A stretch of DNA of 9,508 nucleotides from Thiohalobacter sp. (GCA_027080445.1 JALWRY010000013.1:1-9508), one strand, 5' to 3'; positions 1-5,884 are shown, counted from the stretch's first letter. Made by a program: numbers and translations. The notes: generated from the sequence alone by a model not told the origin.

Positions 1-750
1 GCCGTCGATGCAATTGGCGCCGGGCGTGTGCAGGCGTTGATGATGCCGTCGCGCTACACCGCCGATATCAGCCTGCAGGATGCGCGCGCCGAAGCCGATA
101 CGCTGGGTGTGGCCTACCAGGAAATTTCCATCGAAAAGCCCTTTGACAGCTTCCTCGATGCGTTGTCCGGGGCTTTTGAAGACACCCGGCCCGATGCGAC
201 GGAGGAAAATATCCAGGCGCGCTGCCGTGGTGTCATTCTGATGGCCTTGTCCAACAAGCAGGGCCGCATTCTGCTGACGACCGGGAACAAGAGTGAGATG
301 TCGGTGGGTTACGCCACGCTTTACGGCGATATGGCGGGGGGGTTTGCGCCGATCAAGGATGTACCCAAGTTGCTGGTATACCAGTTGTCGGAATACCGTA
401 ACACGCTGGGCGCCGTAATCCCGCAGCGGGTGCTGGATCGCCCGCCGTCGGCGGAGCTGGCGCCCGACCAGAAGGACGAGGACTCCCTGCCACCCTACGA
501 CCTGCTGGACCCGATCCTGGAAGGCTATATCGAGCAGGATATGAGCGTTCGCGAACTGATTGCGCTGGGTTTTGAGGCCGACATGGTGCGGCGTATCGCC
601 ACGCTGGTCGATCGTAACGAGTACAAGCGCCGCCAGGCGCCACCCGGCGTGCGTATCAGCAAGCGCGCCTTCGGGCGTGACCGCCGCTACCCGATTACTT
701 CCGGTTTCCTGGCGGCGCAGCTGGCGCGTGCGCGGGAAAAACCCATTTAA
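1..750 (+). CDS. nadE: Glutamine-dependent NAD+ synthetase, C-terminal part (5' end outside window)
   Basis: This is the last 249 codons of an NAD synthetase, which amidates nicotinic acid adenine dinucleotide to NAD+ with ATP in the cytoplasm. The reading frame is open from base 1, so the gene starts upstream; the GTG at 28 is internal. The visible part belongs to the ATP-pyrophosphatase synthetase domain: MMPSRYT near the left edge, then TTGNKSEMSVGY and LYGDMAGGFAPIKDV, PPSAEL followed by DQKDEDSLPPYD, and a C-terminal FGRDRRYPIT. This tail is typical of the long two-domain enzyme that carries an N-terminal nitrilase-type glutaminase; that domain is inferred, not seen. The gene lies 70 bases upstream of glnB on the same strand, a pairing that fits P-II control of NAD synthesis. 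No terminator is visible after the stop. Confidence 0.95.
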   Translation, partial: AVDAIGAGRVQALMMPSRYTADISLQDARAEADTLGVAYQEISIEKPFDSFLDALSGAFEDTRPDATEENIQARCRGVILMALSNKQGRILLTTGNKSEMSVGYATLYGDMAGGFAPIKDVPKLLVYQLSEYRNTLGAVIPQRVLDRPPSAELAPDQKDEDSLPPYDLLDPILEGYIEQDMSVRELIALGFEADMVRRIATLVDRNEYKRRQAPPGVRISKRAFGRDRRYPITSGFLAAQLARAREKPI

Positions 751-820
751 TATTCGATTCCTGGCGGCGCTTTTAGTATGGTTGGCAGCCGGATGACGTA
801 CAAACTGAGAGAACGACCCA

Positions 821-1159
821 ATGAAAAAAGTCGAAGCCGTGATTAAACCCTTCAAGCTCGATGACGTGCGCGAGGCCCTGTCGGAGATTGGCATAACCGG
901 TATGACTGCCATCGAGGTCAAGGGTTTTGGCCGCCAGAAGGGTCATACCGAATTGTACCGTGGTGCGGAATATGTCGTCGATTTCCTCCCCAAGGTAAAG
1001 CTCGAAGTGGTGGTGAAAGAAGAGGACCTGGAACGCTGTATCGAAGCCATTACCCAGGCGGCCCGCACCGGTAAAATTGGCGATGGCAAGATCTTCGTGA
1101 CGTCTGTGGAGCGTGTCGTGCGTATCCGTACCGGCGAGACTGACGCGGACGCAATCTAG
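821..1159 (+). CDS. glnB: Nitrogen regulatory protein P-II
   Basis: The product is a 112-residue P-II signalling protein, the full family length. P-II trimers bind ATP/ADP and 2-oxoglutarate and report carbon/nitrogen status to targets such as the glutamine synthetase adenylyltransferase and NtrB. Seen in the sequence: the KKVEAVIKPFKLDDV start, the T-loop with the uridylylation target Tyr51 in GAEYVVDF, the B-loop TGKIGDGKIFV (around 83-93) and the C-terminal VRIRTGE. The ending resembles E. coli GlnB, and no amtB is adjacent, so GlnB is preferred to GlnK. The ATG at 821 follows a modest AGAGAA ribosome-binding site. nadE lies immediately upstream and may be co-transcribed. A weak TAGTAT -10-like hexamer at 774-779 lacks a convincing -35. 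Confidence 0.96.
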   Translation: MKKVEAVIKPFKLDDVREALSEIGITGMTAIEVKGFGRQKGHTELYRGAEYVVDFLPKVKLEVVVKEEDLERCIEAITQAARTGKIGDGKIFVTSVERVVRIRTGETDADAI

Positions 1160-1179
1160 CAGACGGCGCATAATGCACC

Positions 1180-1220
1180 CACTGTCATCCCGGCGTATGC
1201 CGGGATCCAGCGTTTCAGTG
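1180..1220. repeat. REP-like palindrome between convergent glnB and bamD
   Basis: A perfect 8-bp inverted repeat, ATCCCGGC at 1187-1194 and GCCGGGAT at 1199-1206, is separated by a GTAT loop. Outside it, CACTG (1180-1184) and CAGTG (1216-1220) form a second, asymmetric pair that reaches the bamD stop codon. The core with its flanks (GTCATCCCGGC ... GCCGGGATCCAG) looks like the dispersed intergenic repeats common in many proteobacteria. It lies exactly between two convergent genes, where such hairpins can act as bidirectional transcription barriers or protect mRNA 3' ends. There is no T-run, so a classical intrinsic terminator is not supported. The function is inferred. Confidence 0.7.
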
Positions 1221-1946
1221 CGCCGTATTCCTCTCCAGCACCCGCCGCGCATCATTGGCCAGATCGTCCATGCCCATGCGTTTATAGGCCTTGACCAGCA
1301 CATGTAAGGCTTCACGCGACGCCGGTGTGCGCTGGTAGTTCTCAATGACGTAACGCGCCCGGTTGGCGGCGGCGACCCAGGCTTTGCGGTGCATGTAATA
1401 GCGGGCGACATTGATTTCGTAGTCCGCCAGCTGGTTATGCAGGAATATCAGGCGTTTTTTACTGTCTTCCGCGTAACGGCTATCGGGAAATTTCTGCACC
1501 AGGGTGGTGAAATCACTGAAGGCATCGCGTAGTGCGCGGGTGTCCCGTTCAGAAGGTTTACGTTGTGCCACACGGTCCACGATACTCATGCCACGCGTAT
1601 AATTGACCAGGCCTTTCAGGTAATAGGCATAGTCCAGGTGCGGGTTGCCCGGGTTGTTGCTGATAAAACGGTCTGCTGCGGTAATAGCGGAGTCCGGCTC
1701 ATCAAACTTGTAGTAGGCATAGGCGATTTCCAGCTGCGCCTGCTGGGCGTACTTGCCAAACGGGAAGCGGGCTTCGAGTTTTTCGAAGGTATTGATGGCC
1801 GTTTCAAAATCTGCCGAGTCCATCGCCTCTTTGGCTTTCTTGTAGAGATCGTTGGCCGAGAGTTTCGAGGCCTCGTCATCCGGGGTTGTTGCGCAGCCGA
1901 GGGTGAATAAAACCGCGAGAAGCGGTATAAGGCGTAACCAGTGCAT
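1215..1946 (-). CDS. bamD: Outer membrane protein assembly factor BamD
   Basis: The product is a 243-residue lipoprotein of the BAM complex that folds beta-barrel proteins into the outer membrane from the periplasmic face. The chosen ATG at 1944-1946 gives MHWLRLIPLLAVLFTLGC, a short signal peptide with Cys18 as the lipidation site. The lipobox is a little atypical, with Thr rather than Leu at -3. The frame is open further upstream to 2021, but that would put a non-signal extension before the lipobox and overlap the rluD start, so the shorter form is preferred. The body is tetratricopeptide-like, with conserved segments ARFPFGKYAQQAQLEIAYAYY, HLDYAYYLKGL, AFSDFTTLVQKFPDSRYAED and NVARYYMHRKAWVAAANR. 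The gene is divergent from rluD, as in E. coli. Confidence 0.95.
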   Translation of the reverse strand: MHWLRLIPLLAVLFTLGCATTPDDEASKLSANDLYKKAKEAMDSADFETAINTFEKLEARFPFGKYAQQAQLEIAYAYYKFDEPDSAITAADRFISNNPGNPHLDYAYYLKGLVNYTRGMSIVDRVAQRKPSERDTRALRDAFSDFTTLVQKFPDSRYAEDSKKRLIFLHNQLADYEINVARYYMHRKAWVAAANRARYVIENYQRTPASREALHVLVKAYKRMGMDDLANDARRVLERNTAH

Positions 1947-1980
1947 CTGCCATTTTTTCCGGTTTTGAAAATCGAACCCA

Positions 1981-2010
1981 ATTGTAAGGCCGCAACACGG
2001 CCCTTGGCCA
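1981..2010 (-). promoter_or_regulatory. Candidate sigma-70 promoter for bamD
   Basis: Read on the minus strand, TGGCCA (2010-2005) and TACAAT (1986-1981) are separated by 18 bases. These match the -35 and -10 consensus at four and five of six positions. Transcription would begin near 1974, leaving a leader of about 28 bases before the bamD ATG. The 73-base divergent gap must also carry signals for rluD, but I could not pick a convincing plus-strand promoter there. The call rests on hexamer matching alone. Confidence 0.35.
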
Positions 2011-2019
2011 CCTGATTCC

Positions 2020-2967
2020 ATGTCTGAAACGATTTATCTCAATGACCGCATCCCTGAACAGGCGGCCGGACGGCGTCTCGACCAGGTGCTGGCGGAACTT
2101 TTCCCGCAGTATTCCCGCAGTCGTCTGCAGCAGTGGACAAAGCGGGGACAGGTTCTGCTGGAGGGCAAGCCGGTAGCTGTACGTCAGCGGGTGCTGGGTG
2201 GTGAGGCTGTCGAAATTCGCGCCGAGCTGGAGGATGAGGGTGCTGTCGAGCCCCAGCCGATGGACCTGGATATTGTTTACGAGGACAGCCAGGTGCTGGT
2301 GATCAACAAGCCGGCCGGGCTGGTGGTACACCCGGCCGCCGGCAATCGTGACGGCACCTTGCAGAACGGACTGCTCTATCTTGACCCGGGGCTGGCCAGT
2401 GTGCCACGCGCCGGTATCGTTCACCGCCTGGACAAGGACACCAGTGGCCTGATGGTGGTGGCGCGTACCCTTGAGGCGCACACCTCGCTGGTGGCGCAGT
2501 TGCAGGAACATACGGTCAGCCGGGAATACCTGGCGCTGGTACACAGCGTACTGACTGCAGGTGGGACGGTTGATGCGCCCATCGGCCGGCACCCGAAGGA
2601 TCGTCTGCGCATGGCGGTGGTGGAGTCGGGCAAGCCGGCGATCAGCCATTACCGGGTAGTGGAACGTTTTGCCGCACACACCCTGGTACAGGTGCGGCTC
2701 GAGACCGGTCGCACGCACCAGATTCGTGTGCACATGGCGCATATCCACTGCCCGCTGGTGGGGGATCCGGTCTATGGTGGCCGCTTGCGAATCCCGCGTG
2801 GGGCATCCGATCGATTAAGGGAGGCCTTGCAGGGGTTTCGGCGCCAGGCGCTGCATGCGCGGCGGTTGGCCTTTGTGCACCCGCACAGCGGGGAACCGGT
2901 CAGCCGGGAAGTGGATATGCCGGATGACTTCGCGGCCTTGCTGGATGCCGTGAGGTCCGGATTATGA
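2020..2967 (+). CDS. rluD: 23S rRNA pseudouridine(1911/1915/1917) synthase RluD
   Basis: The 315-residue protein isomerises specific uridines of 23S rRNA helix 69 to pseudouridine during large-subunit assembly. An N-terminal S4-like RNA-binding domain (about residues 15-75, with GRRLDQVLAELFPQYSRSRLQ) precedes the RluA-family catalytic domain. The catalytic motif HRLDKDTSGLM gives Asp138 as the nucleophile. Other family segments are INKPAGLVVHPAAGN, ETGRTHQIRVHMAHI and GDPVYGG near residues 226-254. Length and full-length alignment by eye match E. coli RluD rather than the shorter RluA or RluC. The start at 2020 has only a weak Shine-Dalgarno, but it places the S4 domain correctly. The stop overlaps the pgeF start by four bases (ATGA), so the two are probably translationally coupled. 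Confidence 0.95.
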   Translation: MSETIYLNDRIPEQAAGRRLDQVLAELFPQYSRSRLQQWTKRGQVLLEGKPVAVRQRVLGGEAVEIRAELEDEGAVEPQPMDLDIVYEDSQVLVINKPAGLVVHPAAGNRDGTLQNGLLYLDPGLASVPRAGIVHRLDKDTSGLMVVARTLEAHTSLVAQLQEHTVSREYLALVHSVLTAGGTVDAPIGRHPKDRLRMAVVESGKPAISHYRVVERFAAHTLVQVRLETGRTHQIRVHMAHIHCPLVGDPVYGGRLRIPRGASDRLREALQGFRRQALHARRLAFVHPHSGEPVSREVDMPDDFAALLDAVRSGL

Positions 2968-3713
2968 TTTACCCCGACTGGCCGGCGCCCGCCAGGGTAC
3001 AGGCGGTGAGTACAACCCGTCAGGGCGGTGTCAGCCAGGGTCCCTGGGCCGGTCTCAACCTGGCGGACCATGTCGGTGATGACCCGCAGGCTGTGCAGGA
3101 GAATCGACGAATGCTGCACGATACCCTGAAGTTGTCCTCGGCACCCCTGTGGCTGCGGCAGGTACATGGAAACCGGGTTGTGCTACTGGATTTGCCGGAT
3201 GCGGGGGTTGCGGGTGTACCGCTTGCAGCGCCTGAAGCCGATGCCGGTGTGTCGCGTGTACCGGGCCGGGTGAGCGTGGTACTGACAGCGGATTGTCTAC
3301 CGGTGCTGTTCTGTGATCGCGCCGGGTGTTGTGTCGCCGCGGCGCACGCCGGTTGGCGGGGCCTGGTCGCAGGGGTGCTGGAAAGTACGGTACAGGCGAT
3401 GCGTGTAGACCCCGGCGAGCTGCTGGCCTGGCTGGGTCCGGCGATCGGGCCACAGGCCTTCGAAGTCGGCGACGAGGTGCGAACGGCTTTTGTGGATAGG
3501 CACCCGCAGGCCGTCGAGGCTTTTTTGCCCCGTTCCGGACATCGCTGGCTGGCCGACCTGTACCGGCTGGCGCGTATTCGCCTCAAGGCGCTCGGGGTGT
3601 CGGCAATCTATGGCGGCGATCACTGCACGTTTACGGAAAACGAGGTGTTCTATTCCTACCGGCGTGAGGGTGTAACCGGCCGTATGGCGTCACTGATCTG
3701 GCTGAGCGCATGA
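2964..3713 (+). CDS. pgeF: Peptidoglycan editing factor PgeF (YfiH, laccase-domain family)
   Basis: The 249-residue protein belongs to the YfiH/DUF152 multicopper-oxidase-like family. E. coli PgeF removes misincorporated L-serine from the UDP-MurNAc precursor, keeping L-alanine at position 1 of the stem peptide; relatives also show purine nucleoside activities. The metal and catalytic triad is visible: His68 in LRQVHGN, Cys111 in LTADCLPVLF and His128 in AAHAGWRGLV. Further family signatures are TRQGGVS near the N-terminus, WLGPAIGP around 156-163 and FYSYRREG near 229-236. The ATG overlaps the rluD stop (ATGA), matching the rluD-pgeF pair of many gammaproteobacteria. In E. coli clpB follows directly; here three other genes intervene. 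Confidence 0.93.
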   Translation: MIYPDWPAPARVQAVSTTRQGGVSQGPWAGLNLADHVGDDPQAVQENRRMLHDTLKLSSAPLWLRQVHGNRVVLLDLPDAGVAGVPLAAPEADAGVSRVPGRVSVVLTADCLPVLFCDRAGCCVAAAHAGWRGLVAGVLESTVQAMRVDPGELLAWLGPAIGPQAFEVGDEVRTAFVDRHPQAVEAFLPRSGHRWLADLYRLARIRLKALGVSAIYGGDHCTFTENEVFYSYRREGVTGRMASLIWLSA

Positions 3714-3759
3714 ACAAATATTTCATCAACATTCAGACTCCCCTCAAACGGATAAAGAC

Positions 3760-4545
3760 ATGACCTTATTACAATGGATACTGGTGTTCACTCTGGTAGG
3801 TGGCGTACTCAGCGTGCTGGCGGCCGCGTTGTTTCTTCTGTTACCGGAAAAAACGCGGAGCCGGGTATTACCGCACGCCGTGAGTTTTGCTATCGGCGCC
3901 CTGCTGGGCGCCGCCCTGCTGGGATTGTTGCCGCACGCGCTGGAAAGCGTCCAGGATAGCAACTACCGCGGCATCATGGCTGCTGTGCTGTTTGGCCTGT
4001 TCGGGTTTTTCCTGCTGGAAAAGCTGGTGCTGTGGCGCCATTGTCACAACGAAGCCTGCGAGGTTCACCAACCGGATACCCACAGCCATACACAGGCGGC
4101 TGCCGGTACGCTGATTATGATCGGCGACAGCATGCACAACTTCATTGATGGAATTCTGATCGGTGCGGCGTTCCTGACCGATATTCACCTGGGCGTTGTC
4201 ACGGCATTGGCGGTAGCGGCGCACGAGATTCCGCAGGAAGTGGGGGATTTCGCAGTGTTGCTGCACAGTGGCTTCAGTACCCCACGTGCTTTCCTGTTTA
4301 ATGTGCTGTCCAGCCTGACAACTATCATAGGTGGTGTACTGGCGTATTACAGCCTCAACGCCATGCAACCGGTATTGCCTTATGTACTGGCCGTTGCTGC
4401 ATCGAGTTTTATTTATGTGGCTGTTGCCGATCTTATCCCGGGTCTGCACAGGCGCGCCGAATTCAACGCCACTGTCAAACAGATACTGCTGATTGGCGCC
4501 GGTGTGGGGTTTATTTTCCTGGCGAATTCATCGTTGCACAGTTAA
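3760..4545 (+). CDS. ZIP-family divalent metal transporter
   Basis: The 261-residue inner-membrane protein is a ZIP (zinc/iron permease) transporter, expected to import Zn2+ or a related divalent cation into the cytoplasm. About eight hydrophobic segments are visible, near residues 4-28, 38-60, 70-91, 114-139, 143-168, 176-198, 203-226 and 238-256. The ZIP metal-site signatures are present: HNFIDG at 126-131 and HEIPQEVGD at 155-163. The loop between the third and fourth segments is rich in histidine and cysteine (WRHCHNEACEVHQ, then HSH; about residues 92-110), a usual feature of ZIP variable loops. The ATG at 3760 follows GGATAAAG. It lies 46 bases after pgeF, with no clear promoter or Zur-like operator between. 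Metal specificity cannot be read from the sequence. Confidence 0.88.
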   Translation: MTLLQWILVFTLVGGVLSVLAAALFLLLPEKTRSRVLPHAVSFAIGALLGAALLGLLPHALESVQDSNYRGIMAAVLFGLFGFFLLEKLVLWRHCHNEACEVHQPDTHSHTQAAAGTLIMIGDSMHNFIDGILIGAAFLTDIHLGVVTALAVAAHEIPQEVGDFAVLLHSGFSTPRAFLFNVLSSLTTIIGGVLAYYSLNAMQPVLPYVLAVAASSFIYVAVADLIPGLHRRAEFNATVKQILLIGAGVGFIFLANSSLHS

Positions 4546-4567
4546 GGAACTGATTAATTGGATTTCC

Positions 4568-4694
4568 GTCATTGCACCCCAGGAGTACTTCCTCGGGATG
4601 CCTTCGCCATCCTTCAGGGCGCGAGCGCAGCGCGGCAATCTTTTTAAGTCTGGCACCAGACCGTGGGAGATTGCCGCGCTGCGCTCGCAATGAC
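4568..4694. repeat. Composite palindromic intergenic repeat with interrupted left arm
   Basis: A perfect 21-bp inverted repeat (4621-4641 against 4668-4688, read AGATTGCCGCG ... CTCGC on the right arm) encloses a 26-base centre. The centre contains its own hairpin, GTCTGG (4648-4653) with CCAGAC (4656-4661). The right arm continues directly into GCAATGAC (4687-4694), whereas its complement GTCATTGC sits at 4568-4575, separated from the left arm by 45 bases. That 45-base segment holds two small imperfect hairpins (about 4577-4598 and 4596-4613). The arms resemble the TCATTGCGAGC ... GGCAATC dispersed repeats known from many bacterial genomes. It contains no transposase or credible gene. Mobility or MITE-like origin is inference. 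Confidence 0.8.
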
Positions 4695-4714
4695 ACGAAT
4701 TCATACGGGGTTCC

Positions 4715-4744
4715 TTGTCTATTGACCCGGAGAATGATTATAGT
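4715..4744 (+). promoter_or_regulatory. Candidate sigma-70 promoter for the ACT-domain gene and def
   Basis: TTGTCT (4715-4720) and TATAGT (4739-4744) are separated by 18 bases. They match the -35 and -10 hexamers at four and five of six positions. Transcription would begin near 4751, giving a leader of about 23 bases before the ATG at 4774. It lies just after the palindromic repeat, so the downstream pair is probably transcribed independently of the ZIP gene. Confidence 0.45.
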
Positions 4745-4760
4745 CGGGCCTGTTTCGGGG

Positions 4761-4768
4761 AAAGGTGG
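4761..4768 (+). promoter_or_regulatory. Ribosome-binding site deciding the ACT-gene start
   Basis: AAAGGTGG lies 5 bases upstream of the ATG at 4774 and overlaps the alternative in-frame GTG at 4765. This placement favours the ATG (protein start MTDWYMLTLV) over the GTG. Confidence 0.6.
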
Positions 4769-4773
4769 TTGTG

Positions 4774-5295
4774 ATGACAGACTGGTACATGCTGACACTG
4801 GTTGGCAAGGATCAACCGGGTATCGTTGCGAAGGTGACATCGGCCTTGTCCGGGGCTGGCTGCAATCTTGGCGAGACTTCGATGATTCGCCTGGGTGATA
4901 ACTTCACCGTGATGATGCTGGTACAGAGTGAGGCCGGCGAGAGCGGCTTGCGTGAAGCGCTGGAGCCGGTGTTGGCGGCCCTGTCGCTGGTATTGCACAT
5001 TGATGCCGTGCAGGCGGGCCTGCACCAGCGGCCTGTACCGGATGTACGCATCCTGGTGCACGGTGCAGATCGTATCGGTATTGTTTCCCGCGTGACGACG
5101 CTCGCGGCGCAGGCCGGGCTGAATATTCTCGACCTTGAGTCCGATGTCGGTGGCGGCGAGGCGGATCCTATCTACATCCTGCAAATCGAGGGTGTGGCGG
5201 CACAGGGTGTCGAGGCCATCCAGCAGGCCCTGGCGCCACTGCAGACCGATGGCGTCAAGGTGGATGTCCAGCCCATTGAAACCCTGATTGGCTGA
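4774..5295 (+). CDS. Two-ACT-domain protein, GcvR-like (glycine cleavage system repressor family)
   Basis: The 173-residue protein consists of two ACT-type ligand-binding folds. The first covers about residues 3-75 (LTLVGKDQPGIVAKVTSALSG, GCNLGETSMIRLGDNFTVMMLV); the second about 89-170 (VRILVHGADRIGIVSRVTTLAAQ, LNILDLESDV). The D-x-PGIV and D-R-IGIV turns are the usual ACT ligand loops. The arrangement resembles GcvR, which in E. coli antagonises the activator GcvA on the glycine cleavage genes, but a GcvA partner is not in this window, so the regulatory role is inferred. No DNA-binding domain is present. A two-base shift of frame is not needed to reach def: its stop lies one codon before the def GTG in the same frame. 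A likely promoter lies immediately upstream. Confidence 0.8.
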   Translation: MTDWYMLTLVGKDQPGIVAKVTSALSGAGCNLGETSMIRLGDNFTVMMLVQSEAGESGLREALEPVLAALSLVLHIDAVQAGLHQRPVPDVRILVHGADRIGIVSRVTTLAAQAGLNILDLESDVGGGEADPIYILQIEGVAAQGVEAIQQALAPLQTDGVKVDVQPIETLIG

Positions 5296-5298
5296 AAC

Positions 5299-5799
5299 GT
5301 GTCAGTTCTCAATATTCTGGTCTATCCCGATGAACGTCTGCGCCGGATTTCCGAGCCGGTGCAGGTATTTGATGGCGCCTTGCAGGAAAAGATCGATGCA
5401 CTGGAAGCGACCCGGCTGGCCGGTCCCGGTGCGGTGGGGATTGCCGCACCGCAGACAGACTGGCTGGAGCGCGTGTTGATTGTCGATGTTTCCGGGCGCA
5501 AGAAAACCGCCAGTCACGGCCACCTGATCCTGGTCAACCCGGAAATCACCGAGTGGGAAGGGCATGTGCTGGGCCGTGAAGGCTGCCTGTCGGTGCCGGA
5601 TTACACCGGGAATGTACTGCGCGCAGAAAAAATTCACCTCGATGCCCTTGACCGTGACGGTAATCCGCTATCCTTTGACATGGAGGGTTTCGAGGCACGC
5701 GCTATACAGCATGAGCTGGATCATCTTGATGGTCTGCTGTTTCTCGATCGGCTGGTCAGTCGTCGCCAGGACCTGTTTCAGCGTAAAAACTACAAATAG
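5299..5799 (+). CDS. def: Peptide deformylase
   Basis: The 166-residue enzyme removes the N-formyl group from nascent proteins at the ribosome, using Fe2+ or another divalent metal. All three motifs are present: AVGIAAPQ (45-52, first Gly of the GxGxAAPQ signature replaced by Ala), EGCLSVP (94-100) and HELDH (138-142). The metal ligands are Cys96, His138 and His142, with Glu139 as the general acid/base. The start is GTG at 5299; no in-frame ATG gives the family's N-terminus, which here is LNILVYPDERLRRISEPV. The Shine-Dalgarno is weak and the previous stop lies only three bases away, so translation is probably coupled to the ACT gene. The usual fmt and rsmB neighbours of the main def gene are absent, suggesting a second deformylase, though this is not proven here. 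Confidence 0.93.
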   Translation: MSVLNILVYPDERLRRISEPVQVFDGALQEKIDALEATRLAGPGAVGIAAPQTDWLERVLIVDVSGRKKTASHGHLILVNPEITEWEGHVLGREGCLSVPDYTGNVLRAEKIHLDALDRDGNPLSFDMEGFEARAIQHELDHLDGLLFLDRLVSRRQDLFQRKNYK

Positions 5800-5816
5800 C
5801 CCGTCAGGCCGAATGG

Positions 5817-5845
5817 CTTGAAAACAGGCAATTGGCCCCCCATAT
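5817..5845 (+). promoter_or_regulatory. Sigma-32 (RpoH) heat-shock promoter of clpB
   Basis: CTTGAAA (5817-5823) and CCCCATAT (5838-5845) are separated by 14 bases. Both match the sigma-32 consensus (CTTGAAA, 13-14 bases, CCCCATNT) at essentially every position. Transcription would begin near 5850-5853, leaving a leader of about 33 bases. Heat-shock control is what is known for clpB in E. coli, and this site supports it here. Confidence 0.9.
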
Positions 5846-5849
5846 GCTG

Positions 5850-5873
5850 TTCCATCAAAGATTTCCAATGGGA
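5850..5873 (+). promoter_or_regulatory. Possible leader hairpin covering the clpB ribosome-binding site
   Basis: TTCCAT (5850-5855) can pair with ATGGGA (5868-5873), including one G-U pair, across a 12-base loop. The right arm includes most of the GGGAG Shine-Dalgarno (5870-5874), which lies 10 bases before the ATG. A competing GGG-AGAA-CCC mini-hairpin (5870-5879) also involves it. The stem is short and depends on transcription starting at or before 5850, so any thermosensor role is speculative. Confidence 0.25.
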
Positions 5874-5884
5874 GAACCCGGATC

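Noticed and set aside
706..770. A 13-base direct repeat, TTCCTGGCGGCGC, at 706-718 and 758-770 around the nadE stop.
   Set aside because: It is short, G+C-rich, not tandem and has no matching flanks; most likely chance in this composition.
751..820. Possible glnB promoter or sigma-54 site in the nadE-glnB gap.
   Set aside because: TAGTAT at 774-779 has no acceptable -35 at 16-18 bases, and no GG-N10-GC element of the sigma-54 type is present.
1947..2019. Possible sigma-E promoter for bamD (TCAAA preceded by GGCCTT on the minus strand).
   Set aside because: The AAC core of the sigma-E -35 element is missing, so the match is too weak.
1876..2748. A 290-codon minus-strand open frame across rluD and the bamD start.
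   Set aside because: It is antisense to rluD, whose homology is unmistakable, and its translation looks like a shadow of a G+C-rich gene.
2310..2760. Several GCTGGTGG octamers (E. coli Chi sequence) within rluD.
   Set aside because: They fit the Leu-Val codon content of the gene, and Chi specificity in this host is unknown.
3714..3759. Possible zinc-responsive operator before the ZIP gene.
   Set aside because: No palindrome of the Zur or Fur type could be found in the gap.
4572..4898. Open frames across the palindromic repeat at 4493-4898 on both strands.
   Set aside because: Their translations (RAQRGNL, CARND types) are the familiar by-products of dispersed palindromic repeats, with no domain or ribosome-binding support.
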